Made by a program: the position numbers and the translations under genes
The notes under the pieces: model-generated
Database searches by the model: none
Told to the model about the DNA's origin: nothing
The model's input: the letters and a program-made list of their open reading frames with translations, nothing else
Origin: an uncultured Bacteroidales bacterium
GTDB lineage: Bacteria > Bacteroidota > Bacteroidia > Bacteroidales > Paludibacteraceae
Length of the DNA: 64,000 bases
Assembly: GCA_900542355.1 (NCBI GenBank)
Contig: UQNE01000008.1
Coordinates: 48,521-112,520 of the forward strand
Reading direction: 5' to 3'
Shown: positions 1 to 9,030 of the stretch, one piece after another
Layout of the letters: each line of letters begins with the position of its first letter
Numbering within the stretch: position 1 is the first letter of the stretch

Positions 1-2
1 TA

Positions 3-623
3 CTTATCTGTTTTGTCCTCGCTTCCCACGACATCCGTATTATGACGGGGCAGGGTATCGAGGGCGGTCTGCCCGATGCGGTCTGCAAGCGTATCATTGA
101 TGAGGATATGATCCCCTCTTTCCGCCAAGAGAAGTATGGCGAAGGACTATGCTTGGGTGTCTTGCGTATCTATGAGATTTGTTCTTCGGGTGATGCTCCG
201 ACTGAGTTACTCAATATGAGATCCGCTACTCGTCGTTCCGCTTCGCAAAACTCAACAGCGTTCGATGAAATAATAAATATTTTAATAGTGTGGGGCACTA
301 TCCTTGGTGCCATCGCATTCGTCATCGGTATCACTTGGTGCATTACCTACCGCCGTAAGAAGTGCCCTAAGTGTGGCAAACATACCTGCCGCACGCGCAC
401 CCAAACACTCGTTGCCGCCACTTATTCGGCTACGGGCATCGGGCTTTCTACACGCACTTGCACCCATTGCGGATACACCTCGCAGCATCGGTTTACCATA
501 CCGCGTCTTACCCGCACCACCTATCATGGCGGTGGTTCGATGGGCGGAGGCTTTGGCGGCTTCTCGGGCGGCTCCTTCGGCGGAGGTAGCACTATGGGCG
601 GCGGCGCAGGCGGAAAATGGTGA
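3..623 (+). CDS. TPM-domain membrane protein, C-terminal part (5' end outside window)
   Basis: The reading frame is open from the first bases of the window, so the N-terminus lies upstream. The visible part starts inside a TPM (YgcG/DUF477) domain: RIMTGQGIEGGLPDA followed by IPSFRQEKYGEGL matches the conserved second half of that fold. A linker and one membrane segment (about bases 273-345) follow, then a zinc-ribbon-like CPKC...CTHC pair, and a Gly-rich tail ending GGAGGKW. Such tails are usual in YgcG-type membrane proteins. It sits directly upstream of lemA; TPM and LemA genes are commonly paired and thought to act in the envelope, but the function is not established. Family call is good; role is unknown. 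Confidence 0.8.
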   Translation, partial: LICFVLASHDIRIMTGQGIEGGLPDAVCKRIIDEDMIPSFRQEKYGEGLCLGVLRIYEICSSGDAPTELLNMRSATRRSASQNSTAFDEIINILIVWGTILGAIAFVIGITWCITYRRKKCPKCGKHTCRTRTQTLVAATYSATGIGLSTRTCTHCGYTSQHRFTIPRLTRTTYHGGGSMGGGFGGFSGGSFGGGSTMGGGAGGKW

Positions 624-726
624 TGATCGCTTTGCCAAATAGGTATTGACGCATCGACGATAGCATACAAAGCAACAAAAAATGAAAAAAAGTACGGCAT
701 ACTCCGCATACTTGGAAAATTTGTTG

Positions 727-734
727 TATCTTTG
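727..734 (+). promoter_or_regulatory. Promoter -7 box of lemA
   Basis: TATCTTTG fits the Bacteroidota TAnnTTTG box and lies 36 bases before the lemA ATG. No well-placed -33 TTG was found at the usual 20-base spacing, so it may be a weaker promoter. It implies lemA can be transcribed apart from the TPM gene. Confidence 0.55.
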
Positions 735-770
735 TAGCGAATTTTGATAACACCTTTATTATATACGCGT

Positions 771-1358
771 ATGAAAAAGTTTATTCCATGGATTATTGTG
801 GCAGCAGTGGTTGCTGTCTTAGGCTTCTGGGGCGTGGGTTGCTACAACGAGATGGTTACCCAAGAAGAGAATGTCGAAACCGCTTGGGGCGATGTGCAGA
901 CCTACTATCAGCGTCGTGCAGACCTCATCCCCAACCTTGTCAATACGGTCAAAGGCTATGCCCAACACGAGAGTGCTACATTGCAGAATGTCATCGAAGC
1001 CCGTGCCAAGGCTACGCAGATAACTATCGATCCTGCCAATGCCACTCCCGAGCAACTGGCACAGTATCAAGAAGCACAAGGACAACTCAGTCAGGCACTC
1101 GGTCGTTTGATGGCGGTGGCAGAAGCCTACCCCGATCTCAAAGCCAATACCAACTTCCGCGACTTGCAAGCGCAGTTGGAAGGCACTGAGAACCGTATTG
1201 CCGTTGCACGACAGAACTACAACGAGGCGGTCAAAACTTTCAATACCTATGTCCGCCGCTTCCCAAAGAATATCGTAGCTGCTATGTGTGGCTTCGACAA
1301 GAAATCCTACTTCGAGGCAGATGCCGCTGCGGCGCAAGCACCCGAGGTGCAATTCTAA
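771..1358 (+). CDS. lemA: LemA family protein
   Basis: A 195-residue protein with one N-terminal membrane helix (IPWIIVAAVVAVLGFWGVG) and the LemA core: an NEMV segment, ENVETAWGDVQTYYQRRADLIPNLV cut here to its key pieces (AWGDVQ, RRADLIPNL), and the C-terminal NTYVRRFP and F/Y-rich end. LemA proteins are helical-bundle membrane proteins of unclear function. The ATG at 771 (MKKFIPW) is preferred over an upstream TTG because it places a positively charged N-terminus before the helix. The gene follows the TPM-domain gene, the usual partner, and is followed 69 bases later by hflX. Confidence 0.92.
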   Translation: MKKFIPWIIVAAVVAVLGFWGVGCYNEMVTQEENVETAWGDVQTYYQRRADLIPNLVNTVKGYAQHESATLQNVIEARAKATQITIDPANATPEQLAQYQEAQGQLSQALGRLMAVAEAYPDLKANTNFRDLQAQLEGTENRIAVARQNYNEAVKTFNTYVRRFPKNIVAAMCGFDKKSYFEADAAAAQAPEVQF

Positions 1359-1427
1359 CAAGAACCATTTTTGCAGATAGTCGATAATCAGTTGCCTGAA
1401 TATCGGCTATCGTTCCTATTGAGAATA

Positions 1428-2777
1428 ATGATTGAAATCAAAGAAGAAACGGTCTATGCTGTGCTCGTCGGATTAATCACCCCCGAGCAGTCGGAAGAGC
1501 GCACGCACGAGTACTTAGACGAACTGGCTTTCTTGGCGGATACGAACCATATCGTACCCGTCAAGCGTTTTATACAACGCCTCGACCAACCCAATACCGG
1601 CACTTATGTGGGCGAAGGTAAACTCCAAGAAATCAAAGACTTTATCTATCCTGCCCCCGCCGAAAACACCACTACCGACAAGGCAAACCCCTCCTGTTCC
1701 CGTGATGTCTCCGTCGTGATATTCGACGATGAACTATCGCCGCGTCAGTTGCGCAATATCGAGCGAGAACTCAATACCATGCCCAATGGCAAAATGGGGC
1801 ATGTACGCGTCATGGATCGTACCATTCTCATCTTGGAGATTTTCCTCCAACGCGCACAAACCAGTTACGCCAAGACGCAAGTCGAGATGGCACACTTGCA
1901 ATATATGCTCCCCCGCTTGACCCGAATGTGGTCGCACCTCGACCGACAGCGCGGTGGTGGCACTACCAGCCGTGGTATGGGTGAAACGCAGATTGAGGCA
2001 GATAAGCGTATCATCGGGCAGCGTATTGCCCTCCTGCGTGAAGACCTCAAAAAAATCGACAAGCAGATGGCTACCCAGCGGCAGAATCGCGGTAAGATGG
2101 TGCGAGTTGCGTTGGTCGGCTACACCAATGTGGGCAAATCCACACTTATGAATCTGCTCAGCAAGTCCGATGTCTTTGCCGAGAACAAACTCTTTGCTAC
2201 CCTCGATACCACGGTACGCAAAGTTACAATCGACAATCTGCCTTTCTTGCTCAGTGATACCGTCGGTTTCATTCGCAAACTGCCACACCACTTAGTCGAA
2301 TCTTTCAAATCGACGCTCGATGAGGTGCGCGAGGCAGATTTGCTCATCCATGTGGTGGACATCTCTCATCCTAATTTCGAGGAACAGTACGAGGTCGTCG
2401 AGAAAACAATCAACGACCTGCTGACACGCGAAGAAACCATACAAGAGGGCAAACCGTGGTCGGGTAAAAATAAGGAACAACGCACCGCGAAACGCGTGGC
2501 GGACATCCCGCGTATCGTTGTTTTCAACAAGATTGATGCGTTCACCTACACGCCCAAGGATGAGGACGACCTCACTCCCGTTCAGCGGGAAAATATATCG
2601 CTCGAAGAACTGCAAAAGACTTGGATGGCGAAATTGCAAGACGATTGCATCTTTATCTCTGCCAAGAATAAGGACAATATCGAAGCACTCAAACAGTTGA
2701 TGTACGATCGTATCAAGGCTATCCATGTCAAGCGATACCCCTACAACGACTTCATCTTCCAGCGTTACGAAGTCTAA
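1428..2777 (+). CDS. hflX: GTPase HflX
   Basis: A 449-residue protein with the HflX N-terminal domain (GKLQEI, FDDELSPRQLRNIE), the family motif RGMGETQIEADKR, a glycine-rich loop and a G domain with P-loop GYTNVGKST from residue 231, DTVGFI (G3) and NKID (G4). HflX is a ribosome-associated GTPase that splits stalled or stressed 70S ribosomes. The start at 1428 (MIEIKEE) is chosen over an upstream TTG, since family proteins begin near this point. Between the G3 and G4 motifs there is a Lys/Arg-rich insert (GKNKEQRTAKRVAD). It lies in a plus-strand run with pyrG and hpt. Confidence 0.95.
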   Translation: MIEIKEETVYAVLVGLITPEQSEERTHEYLDELAFLADTNHIVPVKRFIQRLDQPNTGTYVGEGKLQEIKDFIYPAPAENTTTDKANPSCSRDVSVVIFDDELSPRQLRNIERELNTMPNGKMGHVRVMDRTILILEIFLQRAQTSYAKTQVEMAHLQYMLPRLTRMWSHLDRQRGGGTTSRGMGETQIEADKRIIGQRIALLREDLKKIDKQMATQRQNRGKMVRVALVGYTNVGKSTLMNLLSKSDVFAENKLFATLDTTVRKVTIDNLPFLLSDTVGFIRKLPHHLVESFKSTLDEVREADLLIHVVDISHPNFEEQYEVVEKTINDLLTREETIQEGKPWSGKNKEQRTAKRVADIPRIVVFNKIDAFTYTPKDEDDLTPVQRENISLEELQKTWMAKLQDDCIFISAKNKDNIEALKQLMYDRIKAIHVKRYPYNDFIFQRYEV

Positions 2778-2778
2778 C

Positions 2779-2826
2779 TTCCAGCAGCGAAGTGTTCCAA
2801 CTTCCAACAGCGAAGCGATCTAATAA
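2779..2826. repeat. AGCGAAGCG-type spacer repeat
   Basis: The hflX-pyrG spacer holds two near copies of CTTCCAACAGCGAAGYG. Related AGCGNAGCG-core sequence recurs in other gene spacers of the window (about 8970-9030, 33645-33690, 38858-38875 inverted, 47437-47470). It carries no gene. Confidence 0.5.
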
Positions 2827-2839
2827 ACAACATAAATAA

Positions 2840-4474
2840 ATGACAAAGTACATTTTTGTAACAGGTGGTGTGGCTTCCTCTTTGGGGAAAGGTATCATCG
2901 CGGCGTCTTTGGGTAACTTGCTCAAAGCCAGAGGGTTTCGAGTAACCAATCAGAAACTGGATCCGTACATCAATGTGGATCCGGGTACGCTCAATCCGTA
3001 TGAACATGGCGAATGCTATGTTACCGAAGACGGACACGAGGCGGATCTCGACCTTGGGCATTATGAGCGTTTCCTCGATGTCCGTACACACAAAGCCAAC
3101 AATATCACCACGGGGCGTATCTACCAAACCGTTATCGAGAAAGAACGCCGTGGCGATTTCCTCGGCAAAACGGTACAGGTCGTTCCTCATATCACCGACG
3201 AAATCAAACATCAGATTCGGCTCTTGGGCGAAACAGGCAAATTCGACTTTGTCATTACCGAGATAGGCGGCACCGTTGGCGACATCGAGAGCCTACCCTA
3301 TATCGAGGCAGTACGCCAAATGCGTTGGGAACTCGGGCGCGACTGCTGCTGCATCCATCTTACCTATGTGCCGTACCTTGCTGCGGCTAAGGAACTGAAA
3401 ACCAAGCCTACGCAACACTCCGTCAAAGACCTCCAGCAAGAGGGCGTGCAACCCGACATCATCGTCCTGCGCACCGAGCACCCCATACCGCAAGATGTGC
3501 GCCGCAAGGTGGCTCTGTTCTGCAATGTGGCGCAAGACTGCGTAGTGCAATCGCTCGATGCACCTACTATCTATCGTGTGCCGCTCAATATGTTAGACGA
3601 GGGCTTGGATATGGCGGTTCTGCGTTGCACCGGCTTCGATACTACGCAAGTGCCTGCCCCCGATATGACGCGCTGGAACACTTTCTTGCAGCACCTCGAG
3701 GGGGCCATAGAAGAAGTCCATATTGCCATCGTCGGTAAGTATGTCCAACTCCAAGATGCCTACAAGTCCATCCGCGAATCGCTTACTCATGCGGCCGCCT
3801 ACAACGACCGCCGTCTGGTACTCACCTCTGTCTTGAGTGATGACCTCACGCCCGACAATGTGGAGCAACGCCTCCGCGGTATTCAAGGTGTGGTTATTGC
3901 CCCGGGCTTTGGCTCACGCGGTGTAGAGGGCAAGTTTGCTGCGCTCAAATATGCACGCGAGAACAAGATTCCTTGCTTTGGTATCTGTATGGGTATGCAG
4001 TGTATGGCTATCGAGTTCGCACGCGATGTCTTGGGGTATGCCGATGCCAATTCTACTGAGTTCAATCCGCAAACCACACATAATGTGATAGATATGATGG
4101 AGGCACAAAAGCAAATGGTCAACAAAGGCGGCTCTATGCGCCTCGGAGCATACCCTTGTCGCCTTAAAAAAGGCAGCAAGGTAGAGGCTATCTACGCTGC
4201 TTCTCAAAATCCGCCACAAGATGACCTTATCTACGAACGCCATCGCCACCGCTATGAGTTCAACCACGACTATCAGACCGACTTTGAGAAGCACGGTATG
4301 GAGTGCGTGGGCGTCAACCCCGAATCGGGATTGGTAGAGATACTTTGCCTCAAAGACCACCCATGGTACATCGGCACGCAGTTCCATCCCGAGTACTCCT
4401 CCACGGTGCTGCACCCGCACCTGCTCTTTGTCGATTTCGTCAAAGCCGCTACCGAAACAAAACCTATTTGCTAA
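2840..4474 (+). CDS. pyrG: CTP synthase
   Basis: A full-length 544-residue CTP synthase, which makes CTP from UTP with ATP and glutamine. The N-terminal amidoligase domain begins with GGVASSLGKG and carries the DPYINVDPGT and GGTVGDIES motifs. The C-terminal class I glutamine amidotransferase domain has the nucleophile Cys383 in FGICMGMQ and His516/Glu518 in FHPEY. Start at 2840 gives the standard N-terminus MTKYIFVTGG. It is followed 12 bases later by hpt, so pyrimidine and purine nucleotide genes are likely co-transcribed here. Confidence 0.98.
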   Translation: MTKYIFVTGGVASSLGKGIIAASLGNLLKARGFRVTNQKLDPYINVDPGTLNPYEHGECYVTEDGHEADLDLGHYERFLDVRTHKANNITTGRIYQTVIEKERRGDFLGKTVQVVPHITDEIKHQIRLLGETGKFDFVITEIGGTVGDIESLPYIEAVRQMRWELGRDCCCIHLTYVPYLAAAKELKTKPTQHSVKDLQQEGVQPDIIVLRTEHPIPQDVRRKVALFCNVAQDCVVQSLDAPTIYRVPLNMLDEGLDMAVLRCTGFDTTQVPAPDMTRWNTFLQHLEGAIEEVHIAIVGKYVQLQDAYKSIRESLTHAAAYNDRRLVLTSVLSDDLTPDNVEQRLRGIQGVVIAPGFGSRGVEGKFAALKYARENKIPCFGICMGMQCMAIEFARDVLGYADANSTEFNPQTTHNVIDMMEAQKQMVNKGGSMRLGAYPCRLKKGSKVEAIYAASQNPPQDDLIYERHRHRYEFNHDYQTDFEKHGMECVGVNPESGLVEILCLKDHPWYIGTQFHPEYSSTVLHPHLLFVDFVKAATETKPIC

Positions 4475-4486
4475 ATAAGAACCGAT

Positions 4487-5026
4487 ATGCGTACAATAGA
4501 ACTCAATAACCGTCTTTTCGACGAGTACATCACTACAGATAAGATTCAAGAGGCTGTCCGTGCTGTGGCAGACCGTATCAATACCGATTATGCAGGGCGT
4601 GAACCTCTATTTATCTGCGTCCTCAATGGAGCCTATATCTATGCGGCGGACTTGTTTCGGGCAATCAACCTGCATTCTGAGATTACTTTCGTGCGACTCA
4701 AGTCTTACGAGGGTACATCTACCACCGGCAATGTGCGGATGATCGTTCCCTTGCAAGAGGAGGTCAAAGACCGAGATGTCATCGTGGTCGAAGATATCGT
4801 CGATACGGGTATCACTATGCATGGCTTCAAGCAACTGCTCCGTGAGCAAGGTGCTCGTTCTGTGGCAGTTACATCTTTCCTTTTCAAACCCGAGGCACTC
4901 GTACACCCCGATGCTGAACCCGAGTATGTGGCTATCCGCATTCCCCGCAAGTTCATTCTCGGATACGGCCTCGACTACGACGGCTTCGGGCGAAACCTCG
5001 ATGCGGTCTATGTCCTCCGCGACTGA
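4487..5026 (+). CDS. hpt: Hypoxanthine phosphoribosyltransferase
   Basis: A 179-residue type I phosphoribosyltransferase. The PRPP-binding signature VVEDIVDTGIT includes the acidic pair Glu102/Asp103, and the hood/flexible loop is LKSYEGTSTTG. The length and FLFKPEA plus C-terminal YGLDYDG segment fit hypoxanthine (guanine) salvage enzymes, which convert the bases to IMP/GMP. It follows pyrG with a 12-base gap and is the last gene before a repeat-rich spacer. Confidence 0.93.
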   Translation: MRTIELNNRLFDEYITTDKIQEAVRAVADRINTDYAGREPLFICVLNGAYIYAADLFRAINLHSEITFVRLKSYEGTSTTGNVRMIVPLQEEVKDRDVIVVEDIVDTGITMHGFKQLLREQGARSVAVTSFLFKPEALVHPDAEPEYVAIRIPRKFILGYGLDYDGFGRNLDAVYVLRD

Positions 5027-5271
5027 CGATAACGGTCAATTAATCGCCCTTAGCGGAGCCATTTAATGGCTATTTAATGGGCATTAATGGAGCCCAAAGC
5101 CTTATAGCGAGACAGAAATTAATGTCTAATTATATGGCAATTAATGTTTGAATGTTTATTTAGACTGTGCAGTTAATCGTCAATTAGTCGTAATTAACGG
5201 AGTCCTGTGTCTTTTGATGCAGTTTCTCGGCTTTCGGTGAAAACAAATTTGGCTATCTGAAAAAATAGTCG
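5027..5271. repeat. Intergenic CAATTAACGG / ATTACATGGCAATTA module cluster
   Basis: No gene. The spacer is built of short recurring modules: TTTAATGG, GTCAATTAATCG, AATTATATGGCAATTAATG and TAATTAACGGAG. The same modules recur at about 32905-32945, 50930-50975, 51640-51765, 54655-54850, 57600-57640, 57860-57980 and 63500-63600, always outside genes. A few short inverted stretches exist but no convincing terminator is seen. Confidence 0.6.
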
Positions 5272-5279
5272 TATCTTTG
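5249..5279 (+). promoter_or_regulatory. Promoter of the phosphohexomutase gene
   Basis: TTG (5249-5251), a 20-base spacer and TATCTTTG (5272-5279) give a full Bacteroidota-type promoter 34 bases before the start codon. Confidence 0.8.
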
Positions 5280-5313
5280 CACAAAATAATAATCAACTAA
5301 ATACCTGAATGAT

Positions 5314-7089
5314 ATGAATGAAGAACTTACACGCGTGATGGCAGTTGCCCAATCGTGGCTCGATGGCAACTACGATGCCGAGACCAAGGCACAAGTGAAA
5401 GCCATGATGGAAGCCGAAGATAAAACGGAACTCATCGATAGTTTTTATCGTACCCTCGAGTTCGGTACGGGCGGCTTGCGAGGCATTATGGGCCCTGGTA
5501 CCAACCGTATGAATAAGTACATCGTGGCGCAGGCCACGCAAGGCTATGCCAATTATCTGCTCCGCGTACAAGCCGAGAATGGCTTCAAGAATGTGCAGAA
5601 TGGTCAAGTGGCTGTAGTAGTCGGACACGATTGCCGCAACAACGGGAGACTCTTTGCCGAGACGGTGGCAAACATCTTCTCCGCCAATGGTATCAAGGTC
5701 TATCTCTTTGAGAGCCTGCGTCCTACTCCGGAGGTCAGTTTCGCTATCCGCCATCTCAAATGCCAAGGTGGTGTCAATGTTACCGCAAGCCACAACCCCA
5801 AGGAGTACAATGGCTACAAAGCCTACTGGGAAGATGGCTCGCAAGTGCTGCAACCGCACGACCAAGGGATCATCGATGAGGTCAACAAGGTAAAGATGGA
5901 GGATGTCAAGTGGGAAGGCAACAAAGATCTTATCGAGATCATCGGTGGTGAGATCGACTACGATTATATGATGGCTGTCAAAACCGTGATGATCGACCAG
6001 GATGTCATCTTGCGCCAAAAAGACCTCAACATCGTCTATACTCCGTTGCACGGCGCAGGTCGCCAGATCATACCGATGTGCCTACGCTCATGGGGTTTCC
6101 AAAACATCCATGTCGTGCCCGAGCAGATGGTCATCGATGGCAATTTCCCTACTGTCGTAAGCCCCAACCCGGAGAATGCAGAGGCTATGACCATGGGTAT
6201 GAAACTCGGTGCTAAACTCAATGCCGATTTGGTCATCGCTAGCGACCCCGATGCCGATCGTTTGGCTGTCGTCTGCCGCGACGATGAGGGTAAGTGGGTG
6301 ATTATCAATGGTAACCAAACCTGTATGATGTTCTCCTACTACAACATCAAAGCCCTCAAACGCTTGGGCAAGATGCGTCCTGAGAACTATCTCGTTAAGA
6401 CCATCGTTACTAGCGAGGTTATCCGCCGTATCGCCGACAAAGAGGGCGTTACGCTCACCGATGAATATACAGGCTTCAAATGGATTGCCAATCGTATCCG
6501 TATGTGGGAAGGTACTCATAAATACATTGGTGGCGGTGAGGAGAGTTTTGGTTGGCTCGGCTACGATGCAGTGCGCGACAAATGCGCTCCGTCGGCTATC
6601 TGCTTGATTTGCGAGATTGCTGCTTACGCCAAAGACCAGGGTATGTCGCTCTACGAGTATCTCCTTAATATATATAAGGAGTTCGGTTTCCAACGCGAGA
6701 CGACTATCAATGTCGTTCGCCCTGGTAAAGCAGGCGCAGAGGAGATCCAACAGATGATGGCTGACTATCGTCAAAACTCGCCTATGGAGATTGCCGGTGA
6801 GAAAGTCATCAAGATGAAAGACTACAAGTCGCTCATCGAAAAGGACTTAGTGGACGGTGAATGGCGTGAGCAACCTATCACGATGGCGCTCAATGCCACG
6901 AGCAATGTCCTTCAGTTCTTCACCGATGGCGGACTCAAAGTCAGCGTTCGTCCTTCCGGTACCGAACCTAAGATTAAGTTCTATTTCGAGATTCCTGCCG
7001 ATATGCCTACGATTGCAGACTACAAAGCCGCTACCGCCGCTGCCGAAGCCCGCGTCCCCGCTATCAAACACAGCCTCGGAATAGAATAA
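5314..7089 (+). CDS. Phospho-sugar mutase (phosphoglucomutase/phosphomannomutase)
   Basis: A 591-residue alpha-D-phosphohexomutase. The four family loops are in order: the active-site TASHNPKEYNGYK with phosphoserine Ser159, the metal loop DPDADR, the sugar loop GGGEESFGW and the phosphate loop RPSGTEPK. The length matches the long phosphoglucomutase/phosphomannomutase class of Bacteroidetes and Firmicutes. It interconverts hexose 1- and 6-phosphates for glycolysis, glycogen and envelope sugars; the exact sugar cannot be read from sequence. It has its own promoter and ends at a convergent junction with a sugar transporter. Confidence 0.93.
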   Translation: MNEELTRVMAVAQSWLDGNYDAETKAQVKAMMEAEDKTELIDSFYRTLEFGTGGLRGIMGPGTNRMNKYIVAQATQGYANYLLRVQAENGFKNVQNGQVAVVVGHDCRNNGRLFAETVANIFSANGIKVYLFESLRPTPEVSFAIRHLKCQGGVNVTASHNPKEYNGYKAYWEDGSQVLQPHDQGIIDEVNKVKMEDVKWEGNKDLIEIIGGEIDYDYMMAVKTVMIDQDVILRQKDLNIVYTPLHGAGRQIIPMCLRSWGFQNIHVVPEQMVIDGNFPTVVSPNPENAEAMTMGMKLGAKLNADLVIASDPDADRLAVVCRDDEGKWVIINGNQTCMMFSYYNIKALKRLGKMRPENYLVKTIVTSEVIRRIADKEGVTLTDEYTGFKWIANRIRMWEGTHKYIGGGEESFGWLGYDAVRDKCAPSAICLICEIAAYAKDQGMSLYEYLLNIYKEFGFQRETTINVVRPGKAGAEEIQQMMADYRQNSPMEIAGEKVIKMKDYKSLIEKDLVDGEWREQPITMALNATSNVLQFFTDGGLKVSVRPSGTEPKIKFYFEIPADMPTIADYKAATAAAEARVPAIKHSLGIE

Positions 7090-7116
7090 ATCCCTAAGAT
7101 TACATAGACTTATAGA

Positions 7117-7165
7117 CTTCTATATTCCCTAGAATCCTAGAATATATAGATCTTCTAATCCACAC
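7117..7165. repeat. CTAGA-type repeat, copy 1
   Basis: Short AT-rich repeats built around CCTAGAAT, with two CTAG tetranucleotides. Better copies lie at 26386-26440 and 34820-34875, each also beside a terminator between convergent genes. Confidence 0.55.
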
Positions 7166-7172
7166 GAATATC

Positions 7173-7213
7173 AAAAAAAGAGGGCGTTTGAATTCATCGA
7201 TGCCCTCTTTTTG
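7173..7213 (+). terminator. Rho-independent terminator after phosphohexomutase
   Basis: AAAGAGGGC and GCCCTCTTT arms around a 17-base loop, with an A run before and a T run after, so it could work in both directions. Confidence 0.75.
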
Positions 7214-7629
7214 TACGCCTATTCGTGAATGCTCCTTTGGTTATATTCTAAGAGACCATGCCTAAGTTATACCTGCCCCCTGAATCTTCGCCAAAAAAAA
7301 GAAAAATCCTCGCGAAGTGTCCTCGCAGCGGGCTTGCCAAGCCCGCTTACATCCCATCATACAGTTCCTTGTTATCAAACCTCTACTGCTGGTACTATAC
7401 TTTACCAAGCATGAATCATCTGCTTCACATTGCTATCATATTCCCCTTTTCCATATCATTTTGTTAAACGAAGAAAGAGCCGTTTTTGTCGAGACCTTGT
7501 CGAAACCTCATCGAGACCTAAGACTTACTGTGCTAAATAGCATCTTGTCAGTATAATTGGCATAATACAAACAAAATGTCAAATTGCTACAACAGGCAGC
7601 AATACCTACACACCTTCGTAGAAACACTA
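7214..7629. other. Non-coding stretch with REP-like hairpin and TCGARACCTAA dimer
   Basis: No credible gene. At 7313-7350 a REP-like sequence contains the perfect hairpin GCGGGCTTGCCAAGCCCGC (8-bp stem, GCC loop). At 7484-7525 lies a tandem TCGARACCTAA repeat. A CAAAATGTCAAA box follows at about 7572. Confidence 0.55.
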
Positions 7630-7668
7630 CAAAAAACTCCCGCCCCTATCCGGAACGGGAGTTTTTTA
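7630..7668 (-). terminator. Bidirectional terminator at end of transporter operon
   Basis: AAAAAACTCCCG and CGGGAGTTTTTT are perfect inverted arms around a 13-base loop, 24 bases beyond the stop of the minus-strand transporter gene. Confidence 0.85.
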
Positions 7669-7691
7669 GTTTGCTAATCTAAGGCGTAGGC

Positions 7692-8948
7692 TTATTCAGT
7701 CGGGATGTCTTTGTTGACATTCTTGCTGCCCCACAATGCATAGAGCAAGATGTACAGCAGTCCGACGATGGGCACGATATACGAGAGCAGGTAGCCTACA
7801 TGGTCAGCGAGCATATTTTGGAAGAACGGCAGGATACCGCCACCGCAAACCAATGCCATAAAGATACCGCTGGCAGCAGGAGTGTACTTGCCCAATCCTT
7901 CGGCTGCGAGGTTGAATATAGCACCCCACATAACGCTCGTCATCAGACCGCAAAGGAACATAATGATCATGCTTACAGGCAGTTCTACGCCCTTGAAACT
8001 TACTACCCAAGTCTCGGGGAAGAACATCACGCAGAGCAGCATCACGATAGCCGTACCCGATACGGCAGCGAGCATAGCCTTGCTGCTCACTTTGCCGCCT
8101 ATCGCGCCACCGAGCAGACGCCCGCACATCATCATCAGCCAATAGAAACCTACCACCGTACCGGCAATAGCGGGACCTACCAACGGGTTGCTCGACATAT
8201 ACAGGTTGGCAGTATTCGGAATACCTACCTCTACGCCTACATAGAAGAAAATCGCGATGGCACCGAGTACAAAATGACGGAAAGACATCGGACTGTACTT
8301 ATCCTTGTTCAGTTTGGCTGCCTCGCGTTGTTCTGCCGTCTCAATATGTGGTTCGGGGATGTTGGTAAAGAAAATTACCAAGAAAGCCACCACAAAAATC
8401 AGCATAGCCGTGAGCATGGCAGGTGCCGCATCAGATACGCTCGCCGTGCTGGCTTGTCCGCCGATCAAATAGCCCAAGAAGATAGGTGCAATAGTACCGC
8501 CAATCGAGTTGCACGAACCGCCGAACTGAATCAACTGGTTACCGCGTTTGCCACCGCCACCCAAGGTGTTGAGCATCGGGTTAACCACAATGTTAAGCAA
8601 ACACATCGAGAAACCGGCTACGAAAGCACCCAATACATACACGCCAAAACTCTCTGCATAGCCGCTAAGCCATTGAATACCAACGCCTAAGAAACCTACC
8701 GATACTGCCAAAAGAGAGGTGAACTTGTAGCCTTTACGCTTCAGAATAATCCCCCCCGGGATACCCATGCAGGCGTAAGCGATAAAGTTGGCAAGTGTTC
8801 CCAACTGCGACATCGCATTGCTCGCACCAAACTGATTCTTAACAATGACGCCCATCGAACCCGCAAAGTTGGTTACGAAGGCAATCATGAAAAACAAGAG
8901 AAACATCACCACTATAGGGAGTATGTTTCGATTCTGATTGTTACTCAT
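7692..8948 (-). CDS. MFS sugar transporter, FucP/GluP type
   Basis: A 418-residue major-facilitator protein with about 12 membrane segments, starting MSNNQNRN at 8948. It has family traits of the fucose/glucose-galactose permeases: an early conserved Asn in FVTNFAG, GFSMCLLNIVVNPML (the NP motif of the FucP branch), LIQFGGSCNSIG, and GVEVGIPNTANLY. These carriers import a hexose with H+ or Na+. The upstream TTG start is rejected because it would add a low-complexity spacer repeat. The gene lies 70 bases behind the DPP IV gene and probably shares its transcript. The sugar is not predictable. Confidence 0.88.
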   Translation of the reverse strand: MSNNQNRNILPIVVMFLLFFMIAFVTNFAGSMGVIVKNQFGASNAMSQLGTLANFIAYACMGIPGGIILKRKGYKFTSLLAVSVGFLGVGIQWLSGYAESFGVYVLGAFVAGFSMCLLNIVVNPMLNTLGGGGKRGNQLIQFGGSCNSIGGTIAPIFLGYLIGGQASTASVSDAAPAMLTAMLIFVVAFLVIFFTNIPEPHIETAEQREAAKLNKDKYSPMSFRHFVLGAIAIFFYVGVEVGIPNTANLYMSSNPLVGPAIAGTVVGFYWLMMMCGRLLGGAIGGKVSSKAMLAAVSGTAIVMLLCVMFFPETWVVSFKGVELPVSMIIMFLCGLMTSVMWGAIFNLAAEGLGKYTPAASGIFMALVCGGGILPFFQNMLADHVGYLLSYIVPIVGLLYILLYALWGSKNVNKDIPTE

Positions 8949-8969
8949 AGTATTATTTGTTTTGTTTGT

Positions 8970-9030
8970 TGTCCAAATCCATTGTCCATCAGCGCAGCGG
9001 CCCTTTGTCCATTGTCCCTTAGCGTAGCGG
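8970..9030. repeat. AGCGNAGCGG spacer repeats
   Basis: Three imperfect units of TCCATTGTCC plus AGCGCAGCGG/AGCGTAGCGG fill the DPP IV-transporter spacer and run into the 3' end of the DPP IV gene. They look like the spacer family seen after hflX. Confidence 0.5.

Noticed and set aside
7800..8690. A 296-codon frame on the plus strand opposite the sugar transporter
   Set aside because: Low-complexity, His/Gln-rich translation with no family features; complement of membrane-protein codons.
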